The notes under the pieces were generated by a model. The model worked only from the letters and a program-made list of their open reading frames with translations, was not told where the DNA came from and ran no database searches. Below, in pieces: positions 19,464 to 28,002 of a stretch of 42,347 nt of DNA; positions within the stretch are counted from its first letter, which is position 1, and each line of letters starts with the position of its first letter. The position numbers were made by a program, and so were the translations under genes. The DNA is from an uncultured Clostridia bacterium (GTDB lineage Bacteria > Bacillota > Clostridia > TANB77 > CAG-508): the NCBI GenBank assembly GCA_947623945.1, contig CANQHU010000015.1, positions 1 to 42,347 of the forward strand, in the 5' to 3' direction.

Positions 19464-21431
19464 TCATTCAAGCAAATTATTTTTTATAATGCTATCAGAC
19501 AAATAAATTTCATCCTCCATTTTTTTCTGTAAATTTTGTAAATTTTCTATCTCTTCCCAATTACTCATTCCATTTAAATTTTCGCGATTATAATACTTAT
19601 CATTAATATTACAATACTTACTCGTTATACATCCCAAACCTTTAACAAATGAATAATCTTTATTTGAAAATATACTTTCACCTAATGAAAAATTATCTTT
19701 TTGACCTAATAAATCTAGCACAGTTGGTTTTATATCAATCTTTGCTACTGCTCGATTTATTATATGATTATAGTCATTTGCGTCTAACCCTGGTACTTTT
19801 ATTCCAAATGGTACATGAACTTCTTTAGTTGCATCGTCAATTTCTGTATAATCTATCCCATTTTCTTCATATAATCTTTTGATATCATCAATACATGCAA
19901 GACCTGCTCCATGGTCACCATATACAATAAAAATACTTTCTTCCATTAAGCCCGTTTTTTCTAAATCTTCTATTAATTTACCAAAAGCATAGTCAACAAA
20001 ATTACATGAAATTAAATAATTTTGAAATGTTTCATCTTTATATGCTTTTACATCTTCTTTTGTTATTGTTACTTTATTTTCTAGGTTTGAAACTCCGTCT
20101 AATTCAAATGGTATATGGGTTGTAACACTAACTAAAGTAGTACAGAATTTTTCTTTATAATTATTCATTTTGTCTACTGCTTGTCTAAAAAATCCTTCAT
20201 CTGAATAGAATTCTCCTGCTTTTTCTATATTAGGAAATTGCTTGATGTCATTGTATTCATCAATATGGTAGCCTGTATGATATACTTCATCTCTATTCCA
20301 AAATGTACTACTATTTGGATGCATAAATGATGTATAATATCCATTTTTTCTAAGAGTTGTATAAATGTCTAACCATGTATTGTTGTAATATTTTTGGAAA
20401 ACATATCCGTTTTCTAATGGATACATTGAGTTTTCCATTTCAAATTCTGAATCTGCTGTTGTTCCAAGTCCCTGATTATACATATCACTACAATATATGT
20501 TTTCTTGGAAAAAGCGATTTAAGTTTGGCATTATTTCTTTTCCATTTACTTTTTTGTTTATTATGTACTCGTTTAAACTTTCTAGTTGCAATATAATTAC
20601 ATTTTTTTCTTTTGCTATACCGAAATATTTTGTTTCTCCTGATTTTTCATCTAAATTTTTATTATAGATTTCTTGCAATTTATCTTCATCTACTTTTTCT
20701 TTTACAAATAAATTTGATATATATTCTTCTGCATCTTTATAGTGATAGTAATAAATTGATGCCTCTTGCACAATTAAAGATTTATTGTATTTTCTAAAAT
20801 CATATATTCCGTTGATGTTTTTATTTACTATATGAATGTTTAATACTAGTATAATTAAAATCATAAATATTTTTAGTATTTTATTTTTATAAACGCTATT
20901 TTTCATTTTTTTATTTGCAATTAAACTAACTATTAAAAGTGCTATATTGTCAAACCAAAATATGAATATATTTTTTATATTAATTAAAGTTAATACTCCA
21001 CTTCCTATTTCTTTGGCATATTTTAAGTTTTCTATTTGATAAAAAGATAAAAAGTTTGTAGAATAACTGTAATAAAGGAAATTAGCATATATAATTGTCG
21101 TGATAATTGCATAAATAATATTTAAATAAATTAATGCAAATTTATTTTTATGATTTATTATTGGACTCATAATTAATAAAGATGCAATTAGCATATAATA
21201 AAATACATCCGTATTAAGCTCTATTTCTAAGGTACAATTTAAAAATATTCCTTTATAAATTAATAATATAACTCCTATTAAGAACAAAAAATTATGCTTA
21301 AAAAAGTTTTTTATTTTTAAGCCAACTAATTTTTTTGTTTTTTTATTTTCTACTATATCTTTTTTCGTTTCTTGTACTTTATCTAAAACTTCCATTTCTT
21401 TCTTCCATTCTTTTATCTTTTTTGCAGTCAT
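19464..21431 (-). CDS. LTA synthase-like membrane sulfatase family protein
   Basis: 655 residues. A long cytoplasmic N-terminus (about 45 residues) is followed by about five membrane helices up to residue 210, then an extracellular sulfatase/phosphotransferase domain. NVIILQLESLNEYI carries the metal-binding Glu, GLGTTADSEFEMENSMYP the catalytic Thr, FMHPNSSTFWNRD and VYGDHGAGL the remaining metal ligands, as in LtaS-family glycerol-phosphate transferases. It may make a lipoteichoic acid or related polymer; the exact substrate is not readable. Confidence 0.85.
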   Translation of the reverse strand: MTAKKIKEWKKEMEVLDKVQETKKDIVENKKTKKLVGLKIKNFFKHNFLFLIGVILLIYKGIFLNCTLEIELNTDVFYYMLIASLLIMSPIINHKNKFALIYLNIIYAIITTIIYANFLYYSYSTNFLSFYQIENLKYAKEIGSGVLTLINIKNIFIFWFDNIALLIVSLIANKKMKNSVYKNKILKIFMILIILVLNIHIVNKNINGIYDFRKYNKSLIVQEASIYYYHYKDAEEYISNLFVKEKVDEDKLQEIYNKNLDEKSGETKYFGIAKEKNVIILQLESLNEYIINKKVNGKEIMPNLNRFFQENIYCSDMYNQGLGTTADSEFEMENSMYPLENGYVFQKYYNNTWLDIYTTLRKNGYYTSFMHPNSSTFWNRDEVYHTGYHIDEYNDIKQFPNIEKAGEFYSDEGFFRQAVDKMNNYKEKFCTTLVSVTTHIPFELDGVSNLENKVTITKEDVKAYKDETFQNYLISCNFVDYAFGKLIEDLEKTGLMEESIFIVYGDHGAGLACIDDIKRLYEENGIDYTEIDDATKEVHVPFGIKVPGLDANDYNHIINRAVAKIDIKPTVLDLLGQKDNFSLGESIFSNKDYSFVKGLGCITSKYCNINDKYYNRENLNGMSNWEEIENLQNLQKKMEDEIYLSDSIIKNNLLE

Positions 21432-21481
21432 TTTTATTATATCATAATATTAAATATTTTTAAAGCCTATTTAAACGGAGA

Positions 21482-21514
21482 AAGCAAGGAGTTAGCACTG
21501 CTCTCTCCTTGCTT
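21482..21514 (-). terminator. Terminator after the SleB-like gene
   Basis: The 10-bp stem AAGCAAGGAG/CTCCTTGCTT is GC-richer than local DNA, like the gene it follows. Confidence 0.65.
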
Positions 21515-21527
21515 GATTAAGCACAAT

Positions 21528-22055
21528 TTACATTAGACAGAAATACTGATTGTATATTTGTTCATATACTTCTGTGCCCTGTTCAAATTGCGCCTGAAAA
21601 ACTAATGTGTCAGGTCCTAGAGGTCCATCGCAAAGCAGTTCTTCCGCCCACTCATAGACTTCTTCCGGTGTCCCGATTTCTGAACTTCCAATTTTCACTT
21701 GGGTTGTTTCTGCATATCCAGACGAAAATATTACATCTTCGATAGTATCTGGAAATTCTTCTGACATTACCCGGTGTAATACCACGCTTCCTGCTAACAT
21801 ACAAGCTCTTTTGGCTTCTTCATACTCTAATTCATAAAGCAAAATGCCTTCTTCAGCATACATTAAGTCGCCAAGCATAGTCACATCATAGTCATCATAC
21901 GACATCCACGCTTCTTTTTCTGTTTCTTGCTCATTTGTGTCCAGTGCTTCCAATCCAATCGGAAGCTGATCACTGCATTTCGCGTTCGAAACGATTGACG
22001 CGGATGCAAAAACTGTTGCGATAAGTACTGCTGCGATTTTCTTTTGGTTTTTCAT
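21528..22055 (-). CDS. SleB-like cell wall hydrolase, secreted; compositionally foreign
   Basis: 175 residues with an N-terminal signal peptide (MKNQKKIAAVLIATVFASAS). It then matches the SleB C-terminal hydrolase domain: LGDLMYAEEG with the presumed catalytic Glu, VVLHRVMSEEFPDTIEDVIF, ending with aromatic NQYF. GC content and codon choice (CCG, TCG, GCG) are clearly higher than in its neighbours. It contains the only zero-frame CGG in the window that must be Arg: codon 95 (21771-21773) in the VVLHRV helix, where relatives have Arg. With the +1 reading used elsewhere it would stop at once (CAC, C, GGG, TAA). It is therefore probably a recent import, perhaps untranslatable in this host. Confidence 0.75.
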   Translation of the reverse strand: MKNQKKIAAVLIATVFASASIVSNAKCSDQLPIGLEALDTNEQETEKEAWMSYDDYDVTMLGDLMYAEEGILLYELEYEEAKRACMLAGSVVLHRVMSEEFPDTIEDVIFSSGYAETTQVKIGSSEIGTPEEVYEWAEELLCDGPLGPDTLVFQAQFEQGTEVYEQIYNQYFCLM

Positions 22056-22134
22056 TTTGTCCTCTCCTCTATGTAGTTTTTTTGTGTAGCATTTTTGCTA
22101 CCTCTTTTCATTATACCATATATTACATGATTTA

Positions 22135-24136
22135 TCAATATTTCACATACACTTTACTTCCTGTTTTAATTGTGATACCTGGTCTTGGAATTTGATCAGT
22201 TATAATTGTATTTTGTTTATCAATTTCTTCTCCTTCATTTAAATTTTCAATTACCAATTCTATATTTTGCTCTTTTGCTATTTTTTCTGCTTCTTTGATA
22301 CTCTTATTTATTAAATCTGGAGTTTGTATTTCTACTACTTCTTCAAGTTCATCTTTGTTTCCTTGATTTACTTCTAAGTAAGGCAATATTTCAGAAAATA
22401 TTTGACCTCCAACTGGTGCTGCAACTCCGCCGCCTTGGTGACCACCCTCACCGTGTTGGATTATATAAAGTTACTAAAACTACAACCTGTGGATTTTCAA
22501 TTGGGGCAACCCCGCAAAAAGATGTAACATATTTATTAGTATTTACACCATCTTCAGAAGTTCCTGTTTTTCCTCCAATTCTATATCCTGCTACTTTAGC
22601 ATTTTTACCAGTCCCTTCAGATACAACTGTTTCCATCATACTTAGAACTTTTTCCGAAGTTTCTTTGGAAATAACAGTTCCATTTGTTTTTACTGGAATG
22701 TCTGTGATTTCTTTTGTTTCGCTGTTAATAATTTGTTTAACAATTCTAGGACTTACACTTGTTCCTCCATTTGCAATGCTTGATACAGCTGTAACTAATT
22801 GAATCGGCGTAATTTCAAATCTCTGTCCAAAGCTAATTGTTGCAAGTTCTACAGGTCCTGCTTTTTCTTCTGCTAAGAAAATACTATTTGCTTCTCCTGG
22901 AAGATCAATTCCTGTTTTGTTCAATAGTCTAAATTTGTTTAAATATGAATAATAAGTTTTAACTCCCATTTTTTGTCCTAGTCCTATAAAAATGGGGTTA
23001 CACGAATTCATTAATGCCATTCTCAAACTTTCTGAGCCGTGAGGCCTATAATATCTCCAACATTTAATTCTAACGCCTGCAACTTCAATTGACCCAGTAC
23101 AACAAAATTCTCCTTGCTTATCAATATCTGTAACAAGACCTTCTTCTAATGCTGCTGATGTAGTTATCAATTTAAAAACAGAGCCTGGTTCATATGTATC
23201 TGCAATTGCTTTATTTCTCCATACTGCTTGAAGATTTTTTGTCTTATCTGCTTGCCCTAAACTTTCCCAAATTCCTTTTAATTCATCGGTATATGCTTCA
23301 TATGGATTATTTAAATCGTAACTTGGATATGTTGCCATTGCCAAAATATCTCCGTTTTGTGGATTCATAACAACAACATTTCCTCCATCTGTGCATACAT
23401 TGTCAATACAAGCCTCTTCCAAATATTTCTCTACAATTGACTGTACACTTAAGTCAATTGTAAGTACCAAATCATTTCCATCAATTGCAGATACATAATT
23501 TTCTCCTTCTTCACCTATATCTCCACCTCTTGCATCTGTATGACGTTTAATATACCCTTGTGTTCCTTTTAGTTCGGTATCATATTTGGCTTCAATTCCA
23601 TCTAATCCTTGATTATCACTGCCACAAAAGCCAATAATTTGCGATGCCACTGTACTATATGGATAATATCTTTTTGTATCTTCATCTATATTGATGCCTG
23701 TAGTAATATCATTTTCCTGCATCCAAACACGTAATTTATCTGTTTTTTCCTTGTCTACTTTTTTAGCAATTGTTTCAATAGAGCTTCTTTTAGTAACCTT
23801 TTTTAAAGTTTTATCATAGTCCAATTCAAAAATATCAGACAATACTTTTGCAACTTTTTCCTTGTTTTCTTTTGAAATATTTCCAGGATTTACACTTACT
23901 GTTTCTACATTACTGCTAACAGCCAATACGTTTTTGCCAGTTGCATCATAAATTACCCCTCTTTTTGGATTAATTTTTCTATCTAATGTTTGTTGCATAT
24001 ATGCCATACTTGATAACTCTTCGCCTTGCAGGAATTGAATACATCCAATCCTTATAATTAATCCTAAAATTATCAAAAACGCTATGAACAAAATATTTCT
24101 TAATTTCTTTTTGCTTGAAAGTTTCATTTCCAACAT
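22135..24136 (-). CDS. SpoVD/PBP2-type penicillin-binding protein with PASTA domain; one CGG +1 frameshift
   Basis: About 666 residues. Short cytoplasmic tail, membrane helix, dimerisation domain (INPKRGVIYDATGKNVLAVS), transpeptidase domain with EPGSVFKLIT (SxxK), MNSCNP (SxN) and GGKTGTSE (KTG), then one C-terminal PASTA domain. CGG at 22451-22453 follows LYNPT; its zero frame continues TGA, so the protein would lose the last ~105 residues including PASTA. Skipping C gives GEGGHQGGGVAAPVGGQIF and the PASTA domain to 22135. It pairs with FtsW in peptidoglycan synthesis. The position after ftsL and the PASTA domain suit spoVD or pbpB. Confidence 0.9.
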
Positions 24137-24197
24137 AAAAAAGAGCCTCCTAATCCATTTTTATTTAGGAAGTTCTTTGTTTATTACTATTGATTTT

Positions 24198-24686
24198 TTA
24201 TTTGTTAAAAATCTTATCCACTAATTTTTGAAACCAATTCTTTTCTTTTTTTTCAATAATTTCTTCTGTAGCTGGTTCCACAAAATCTTTCTTTGGTAAC
24301 GTTACATACACTGTTTGCTTATTGGTCAACTCTTGCATACCTAACTTTTCTTTTGCTTGTTTTTTTATTACACTTAAATTTAAATTGTTTTCAATATTTA
24401 CTTTTAATTGTTCATTTTCCTTTTGTAAAGACGATAATTCTTTCTTTAAAGTTTGTACTTGGTTAAATTTTTCATTTATTTGAGATTTTCTATAACTTAT
24501 TGTCAATAGTAGTACAAATATGCCAAACACTATTAATATTGACTTTATTTGTCTTTTCTGCTGTGCTTTTGATGTTTTTACATTTTGCTTTGGCAAATCC
24601 TCAACAACTTTTATTTTTCTTTTTCTTCTTACATCAGGTTCCAATTTTCGCGGACTTGTTTCATATTCATATCTACTCCTTGCCAT
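24198..24686 (-). CDS. ftsL: FtsL/DivIC-like septum protein
   Basis: 162 residues: basic cytoplasmic segment, one membrane helix (about 48-65), a leucine-zipper coiled coil (KFNQVQTLKKELSSLQKEN) and an LGMQ region, the layout of FtsL/DivIC bitopic division proteins. Its place between rsmH and the PBP gene is the conserved ftsL position in the dcw cluster. FtsL and DivIC cannot be separated by sequence alone. Confidence 0.8.
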   Translation of the reverse strand: MARSRYEYETSPRKLEPDVRRKRKIKVVEDLPKQNVKTSKAQQKRQIKSILIVFGIFVLLLTISYRKSQINEKFNQVQTLKKELSSLQKENEQLKVNIENNLNLSVIKKQAKEKLGMQELTNKQTVYVTLPKKDFVEPATEEIIEKKEKNWFQKLVDKIFNK

Positions 24687-24720
24687 AAGTTACTCACCTC
24701 CTTTAAAAAATTTTCAATGT

Positions 24721-24783
24721 CAATGTGGGGACAGGCACCATCACCACATTTTCGTCAACGTGGGGACAGGCACTATCACCACA
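24721..24783. repeat. REP-like tandem repeats between rsmH and ftsL
   Basis: Two 28-base copies of the form CAAYGTGGGGACAGGCACY... at 24721-24748 and 24756-24783 differ at two positions and are separated by 7 bases. The GGGGACAGGCACC core is typical of dispersed REP-type repeats in Firmicutes. GC content is much higher than the flanks. Confidence 0.75.
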
Positions 24784-24792
24784 TGACTAATG

Positions 24793-25734
24793 TCACATTG
24801 TTAATTTCGCCTTTTCAAATATTCTTAATTTTGCACTTTTGCTTCTTGAATTTTCTTGTATTTCTTCTTTTTCTGCTGTTATTGGCTTTTGTGTAATTAT
24901 TTTCCCAAGCGATTTTGCTCCGCAAACACAATATGGTAAATCTGCTGGACAAGTACATTTACCTTTTGCTGCTATAAATGCTTTTTTTACTGCTCTGTCT
25001 TCTAATGAGTGAAATGTTATTACACAAAGTCTTCCTCTTTCTTCTAAAACATCTATACATTCTTCTATAGTATGATACAATGGCTTTATTTCATTGTTTA
25101 CTTCTATTCGAATGGCTTGAAATGTTCTTTTTGCAGGATGTCCATCTTTTTGCTTTGATTTTGGTATTGATTTTTCTATTATATCCACTAATTGTTTTGT
25201 TGTTTCGATTGGATGTTCTTTTCTTTCTAAACAAATATTTCTTGCAATTTGCCTAGAAAATTTTTCTTCTCCATATTCATAAATGATTTGTGCTAAAGTT
25301 TTTTCTTCATAAGTATTTATAACATCTTTTGCAGTTAAGTCTTGGTTTTTGTCCATTCTCATGTCTAAAGTGTTTTCACCCAAATAACTAAATCCTCTGT
25401 TTTTTTCATCTAATTGATAAGATGAAACTCCTAAATCTAGTAATATCCCATCTACTTTATCAATACCTATTTCTTTTAATATATTTTTTATATCATCATG
25501 ATTTCCATGTATATATTTCACATTAGAAAATTGATCTAATTTATTCTTTGCCGCTTCAATTGCTTCTGTATCTCTGTCAATGCCAATAAGCATTCCTGAT
25601 TTTGATAATTTTTTGGCTATTTCTATACTATGACCTGCTCCGCCTAAGGTTCCATCTACATAAATACCATCTGGTTTTATTTTTAACCCTTCTATGCATT
25701 GTTTTAACATAACTGGTTTATGTTTAAATTCCAA
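24793..25734 (-). CDS. rsmH: 16S rRNA m4C1402 methyltransferase RsmH (MraW)
   Basis: 313 residues. S-adenosylmethionine-dependent methylation of 16S rRNA C1402. KPVMLKQCIEGL, YVDGTLGGAGHS (AdoMet loop), LLDLGVSSYQLDEKNRGFSY, and HPAKRTFQAIRIEVN with VITFHSLEDRAVK near the end are diagnostic. It is the second gene of the dcw cluster after mraZ, as usual. Confidence 0.96.
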   Translation of the reverse strand: MEFKHKPVMLKQCIEGLKIKPDGIYVDGTLGGAGHSIEIAKKLSKSGMLIGIDRDTEAIEAAKNKLDQFSNVKYIHGNHDDIKNILKEIGIDKVDGILLDLGVSSYQLDEKNRGFSYLGENTLDMRMDKNQDLTAKDVINTYEEKTLAQIIYEYGEEKFSRQIARNICLERKEHPIETTKQLVDIIEKSIPKSKQKDGHPAKRTFQAIRIEVNNEIKPLYHTIEECIDVLEERGRLCVITFHSLEDRAVKKAFIAAKGKCTCPADLPYCVCGAKSLGKIITQKPITAEKEEIQENSRSKSAKLRIFEKAKLTM

Positions 25735-26035
25735 TTTTGCACCTCTACTATTTTTGTATTATTTTAAAATCAGCTGGTAATTTTTTAAACTACCAGCTGA
25801 AAATTTTCTTCGTTTTATCTTTTGGTATTTCAAACGTCTTAGGTTGAAACTGTCTTTTGTTTATCCATTTTTTTCTAATGTAGTTTTTTAATTCTTTTGA
25901 ATGATAATCTTATGTACGATTATCTTATGCATAATTTATCTTTTGTATTTTTGTCTTTTGTAAATTTATCTTTTGTACTTTTGTATTTATCTTTTGTTTT
26001 TTTATCTTTGGCAGATTTATATAAACTTTTTCAAG
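25735..26035. other. mraZ-rsmH intergenic region: hairpin and degenerate repeats
   Basis: No gene. A hairpin with 9-bp stem CAGCTGGTA/TACCAGCTG lies at 25771-25799; it lacks a good minus-strand T tract, so it could attenuate or terminate mraZ transcription. Between 25935 and 26007 the 12-base unit TTTATCTTTTGT occurs three times exactly (25935, 25965, 25986), with degenerate copies between. No coding potential fits the repeats in a consistent frame on the minus strand. Confidence 0.6.
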
Positions 26036-26462
26036 TTATATACCTAACATTGTCATGTTTTCTGCTATTTCATCTACTGAAATATTTTCATCACATTTTT
26101 CCCAAGTTTGTTTATCCCAAATTTCTAATCTCGTTCCTACTCCGTATAATTACTGCTTCTTTATCTAAGTTAGCTGCTGCCCTTAAATTATTTGGTAATA
26201 AAAATCTTCCTTGTTTGTCTATTTCACATTCTGTTGCTCCTGATAAAAAGAATCTTACAAAGTTTCTTGCATTTTTATCAGAAAGTGGAAGTGTTTTTAG
26301 TTTTGTTTCGAAATTTATCCACTCATTTTGTGAAAACGCAAATAAACATCCATCTAACCCTTTTGTTACAATGAATTTTTCTCCCATATCTATTCTTAGT
26401 TTTGCAGGCATTATTAATCTGCCTTTTGCATCAATGGAATGCTCGTATTCGCCAATTAGCAA
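26036..26462 (-). CDS. mraZ: Transcriptional regulator MraZ; one CGG +1 frameshift
   Basis: About 141 residues after correction (family about 143). Starts with TTG at 26462 behind [27 protein letters not shown], then the second half repeat [16 protein letters not shown]; both carry the DxxGR AbrB-like DNA-binding motifs. CGG at 26142-26144 follows EAVII; skipping C gives [16 protein letters not shown], the conserved MraZ ending, and stop at 26036, whereas the zero frame ends in RNEIRNLG. MraZ represses the dcw operon by binding repeats at its own promoter, which are visible at 26489-26523. Confidence 0.93.
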
Positions 26463-26488
26463 TAAATTTCACCTCTTTTTTATTGTTT

Positions 26489-26523
26489 CACTTTTTACCA
26501 CTTTGCACCACTTTTCTCCACTT
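26489..26523 (-). promoter_or_regulatory. MraZ operator: four AAGTG(G) boxes with 10-bp period
   Basis: On the minus strand AAGTGG, AAGTGG, AAGTGG and AAGTG recur exactly every 10 bases just downstream of the -10 element. MraZ proteins bind short direct GTGG-type repeats, one per helical turn, in their own promoters, so this should be the autoregulatory site. Confidence 0.85.
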
Positions 26524-26530
26524 CAATTAA

Positions 26531-26559
26531 ATTTTAATACAACTTTTTTTATTTTGCAA
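26531..26559 (-). promoter_or_regulatory. Promoter of mraZ and the dcw genes
   Basis: Minus-strand TTGCAA (26554-26559), 17-base spacer, TAAAAT (26531-26536). The MraZ boxes begin about where transcription should start. Confidence 0.65.
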
Positions 26560-26628
26560 GTATTTTTTTAATTTTTTTTATATTTTTTGTTTTTTTCTTT
26601 TTTGTTTTTGCAATTTAAACTTATAAAT

Positions 26629-26705
26629 AACTATTGTGAATAAGAAAAAATGTCTGTTTATAGAACTATTAGCGTTATTACGTGCATTTTTTCTTATTAA
26701 TAGTT
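26629..26705. repeat. Inverted repeat between mraZ and the Xre regulator
   Basis: AACTATTGTGAATAAGAAAAAATG (26629-26652) is complementary to 26685-26705 except for a three-base bulge; the loop is about 32 bases. It lies in the divergent intergenic region and could be an operator, a cruciform or a terminator for a small RNA. Confidence 0.6.
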
Positions 26706-26765
26706 CGTTCTTTTTTTCTTTTTGTATTGCTATACTTTTTTTATATCATGTAAGGAGGAAGCCTT

Positions 26766-27143
26766 ATGAAAGACGAAGAACGAATTTTAAGGAAAAGTAT
26801 TGGTAAGAAAATTAAACTTGCTAGAGCTAAAGCCAACTATACACAAGAAGAATTAGCTGAAAAATTATCGTTATCTCCTAGATATATTAGTCAATTAGAA
26901 CGTGGAATTGCATTTGGAAGTGCAACCACTATTACTAACGTTTGCAAGGCTTTACAAATAGACTCTAATTTTCTATTTTGTGATGTGATTAATAACGATA
27001 AACCAGTTTTAGATGATATTACAGATGACAAATTTTTGGAAAATTATCTGAAGTTAGATAATTATAACAAAATGGTAATATCCATACTTACAAATGAATT
27101 AATTAAATTTCAAGATAAAAATAGTAATGAAAAAAATGCCTAA
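26766..27143 (+). CDS. Xre-family helix-turn-helix regulator
   Basis: 125 residues. The N-terminal helix-turn-helix (IGKKIKLARAKANYTQEELAEKLSLSPRYISQLERG) is typical of Xre/SinR-type DNA-binding proteins, with a short C-terminal part of unknown ligand. Ribosome site AAGGAGGAAG is strong. It is divergent from mraZ and convergent with the sortase gene. The target is unknown. Confidence 0.88.
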   Translation: MKDEERILRKSIGKKIKLARAKANYTQEELAEKLSLSPRYISQLERGIAFGSATTITNVCKALQIDSNFLFCDVINNDKPVLDDITDDKFLENYLKLDNYNKMVISILTNELIKFQDKNSNEKNA

Positions 27144-27164
27144 TTGGTTTCCCAGTTAGACATT
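27135..27164. terminator. Bidirectional terminator between the Xre and sortase genes
   Basis: Arms AATGCCTAATTGG and CCAGTTAGACATT (two mismatches) around a 4-base loop, flanked by A and T runs; the Xre stop codon lies in the left arm. Confidence 0.7.
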
Positions 27165-27166
27165 TT

Positions 27167-27934
27167 TTAATTTGTTTCTACTGCTTTTATTATTGTTCTA
27201 TGCTTACTATCTAATGTACAAGTAATTAAAGTGATTTCTTTTCTTCCTTCTGTTAATTGTGATGTACAACTAACATCTGTTGGATCTACTACATATTGAT
27301 TATAAACCATGTATTTAATTGTTTTTCCAGATAAATCTGTAACATCAATTGTATCTCCAATTTCTAAGGTTGATAATTTACTAAAAAATTTCGTATTTCT
27401 ATAGTTATGACCTACTATGCAAAAATTTCCAATTTCATTTGGTTGTGGTCCCCAAAACTTTGTTAGAGAAATTTTTAATAATGCTTCTGTTTCTTCGGCT
27501 GAGTGTGTCTTCCCATCTAAGATAGGATATTTAATATTTAGTTTTGGTATACTAATTGTTGCAATAGTTGTATATTTATAACCATTGTTTGTTTGTTTGA
27601 CATCTCTATTGACTACTATTGGCTTGTTTTGAGGGGTGTTTTCTACTTCCGCTTCTCGACTCTGCTCTTCTCCATCTTGAATATTGTCATTTAACACAAC
27701 TACTAAAACATTATTATCTGCAACAGTTGTGTCTTCTTCTGGTATGTTTAAGTTTGCCAAAATTTCTTGAGATACTTCTTCACTTTTATTTCTATCATAT
27801 TCTGCATAAATATAGGCTGAAACTAAAATGCACAACACAAAAACTGATAAGAAAAATTCAACTTTATATATTTTCTTTTTTCTTTTCAGTTCAGGTGTGA
27901 TATATAGTTTTTTTGTAATCAAAATCTGATTCAT
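27167..27934 (-). CDS. Sortase
   Basis: 255 residues. N-terminal cytoplasmic segment and one membrane helix (about 27-46), an acidic linker, then a sortase beta-barrel: ISIPKLNIKYPILDG, catalytic His in CIVGHNYRNTKFF, catalytic Cys in ITLITCTLD and Arg in SKHRTII. It anchors proteins or assembles pili by transpeptidation at the outer membrane face. The TLITC box resembles class D-like sortases; no LPXTG substrate was recognised in this window. Confidence 0.92.
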   Translation of the reverse strand: MNQILITKKLYITPELKRKKKIYKVEFFLSVFVLCILVSAYIYAEYDRNKSEEVSQEILANLNIPEEDTTVADNNVLVVVLNDNIQDGEEQSREAEVENTPQNKPIVVNRDVKQTNNGYKYTTIATISIPKLNIKYPILDGKTHSAEETEALLKISLTKFWGPQPNEIGNFCIVGHNYRNTKFFSKLSTLEIGDTIDVTDLSGKTIKYMVYNQYVVDPTDVSCTSQLTEGRKEITLITCTLDSKHRTIIKAVETN

Positions 27935-28002
27935 TCTAATCTCCCTATTTATACTTCTATATTATTATAACATAAAACCGCTTTCTTGAAAATAGTTTTT
28001 TA

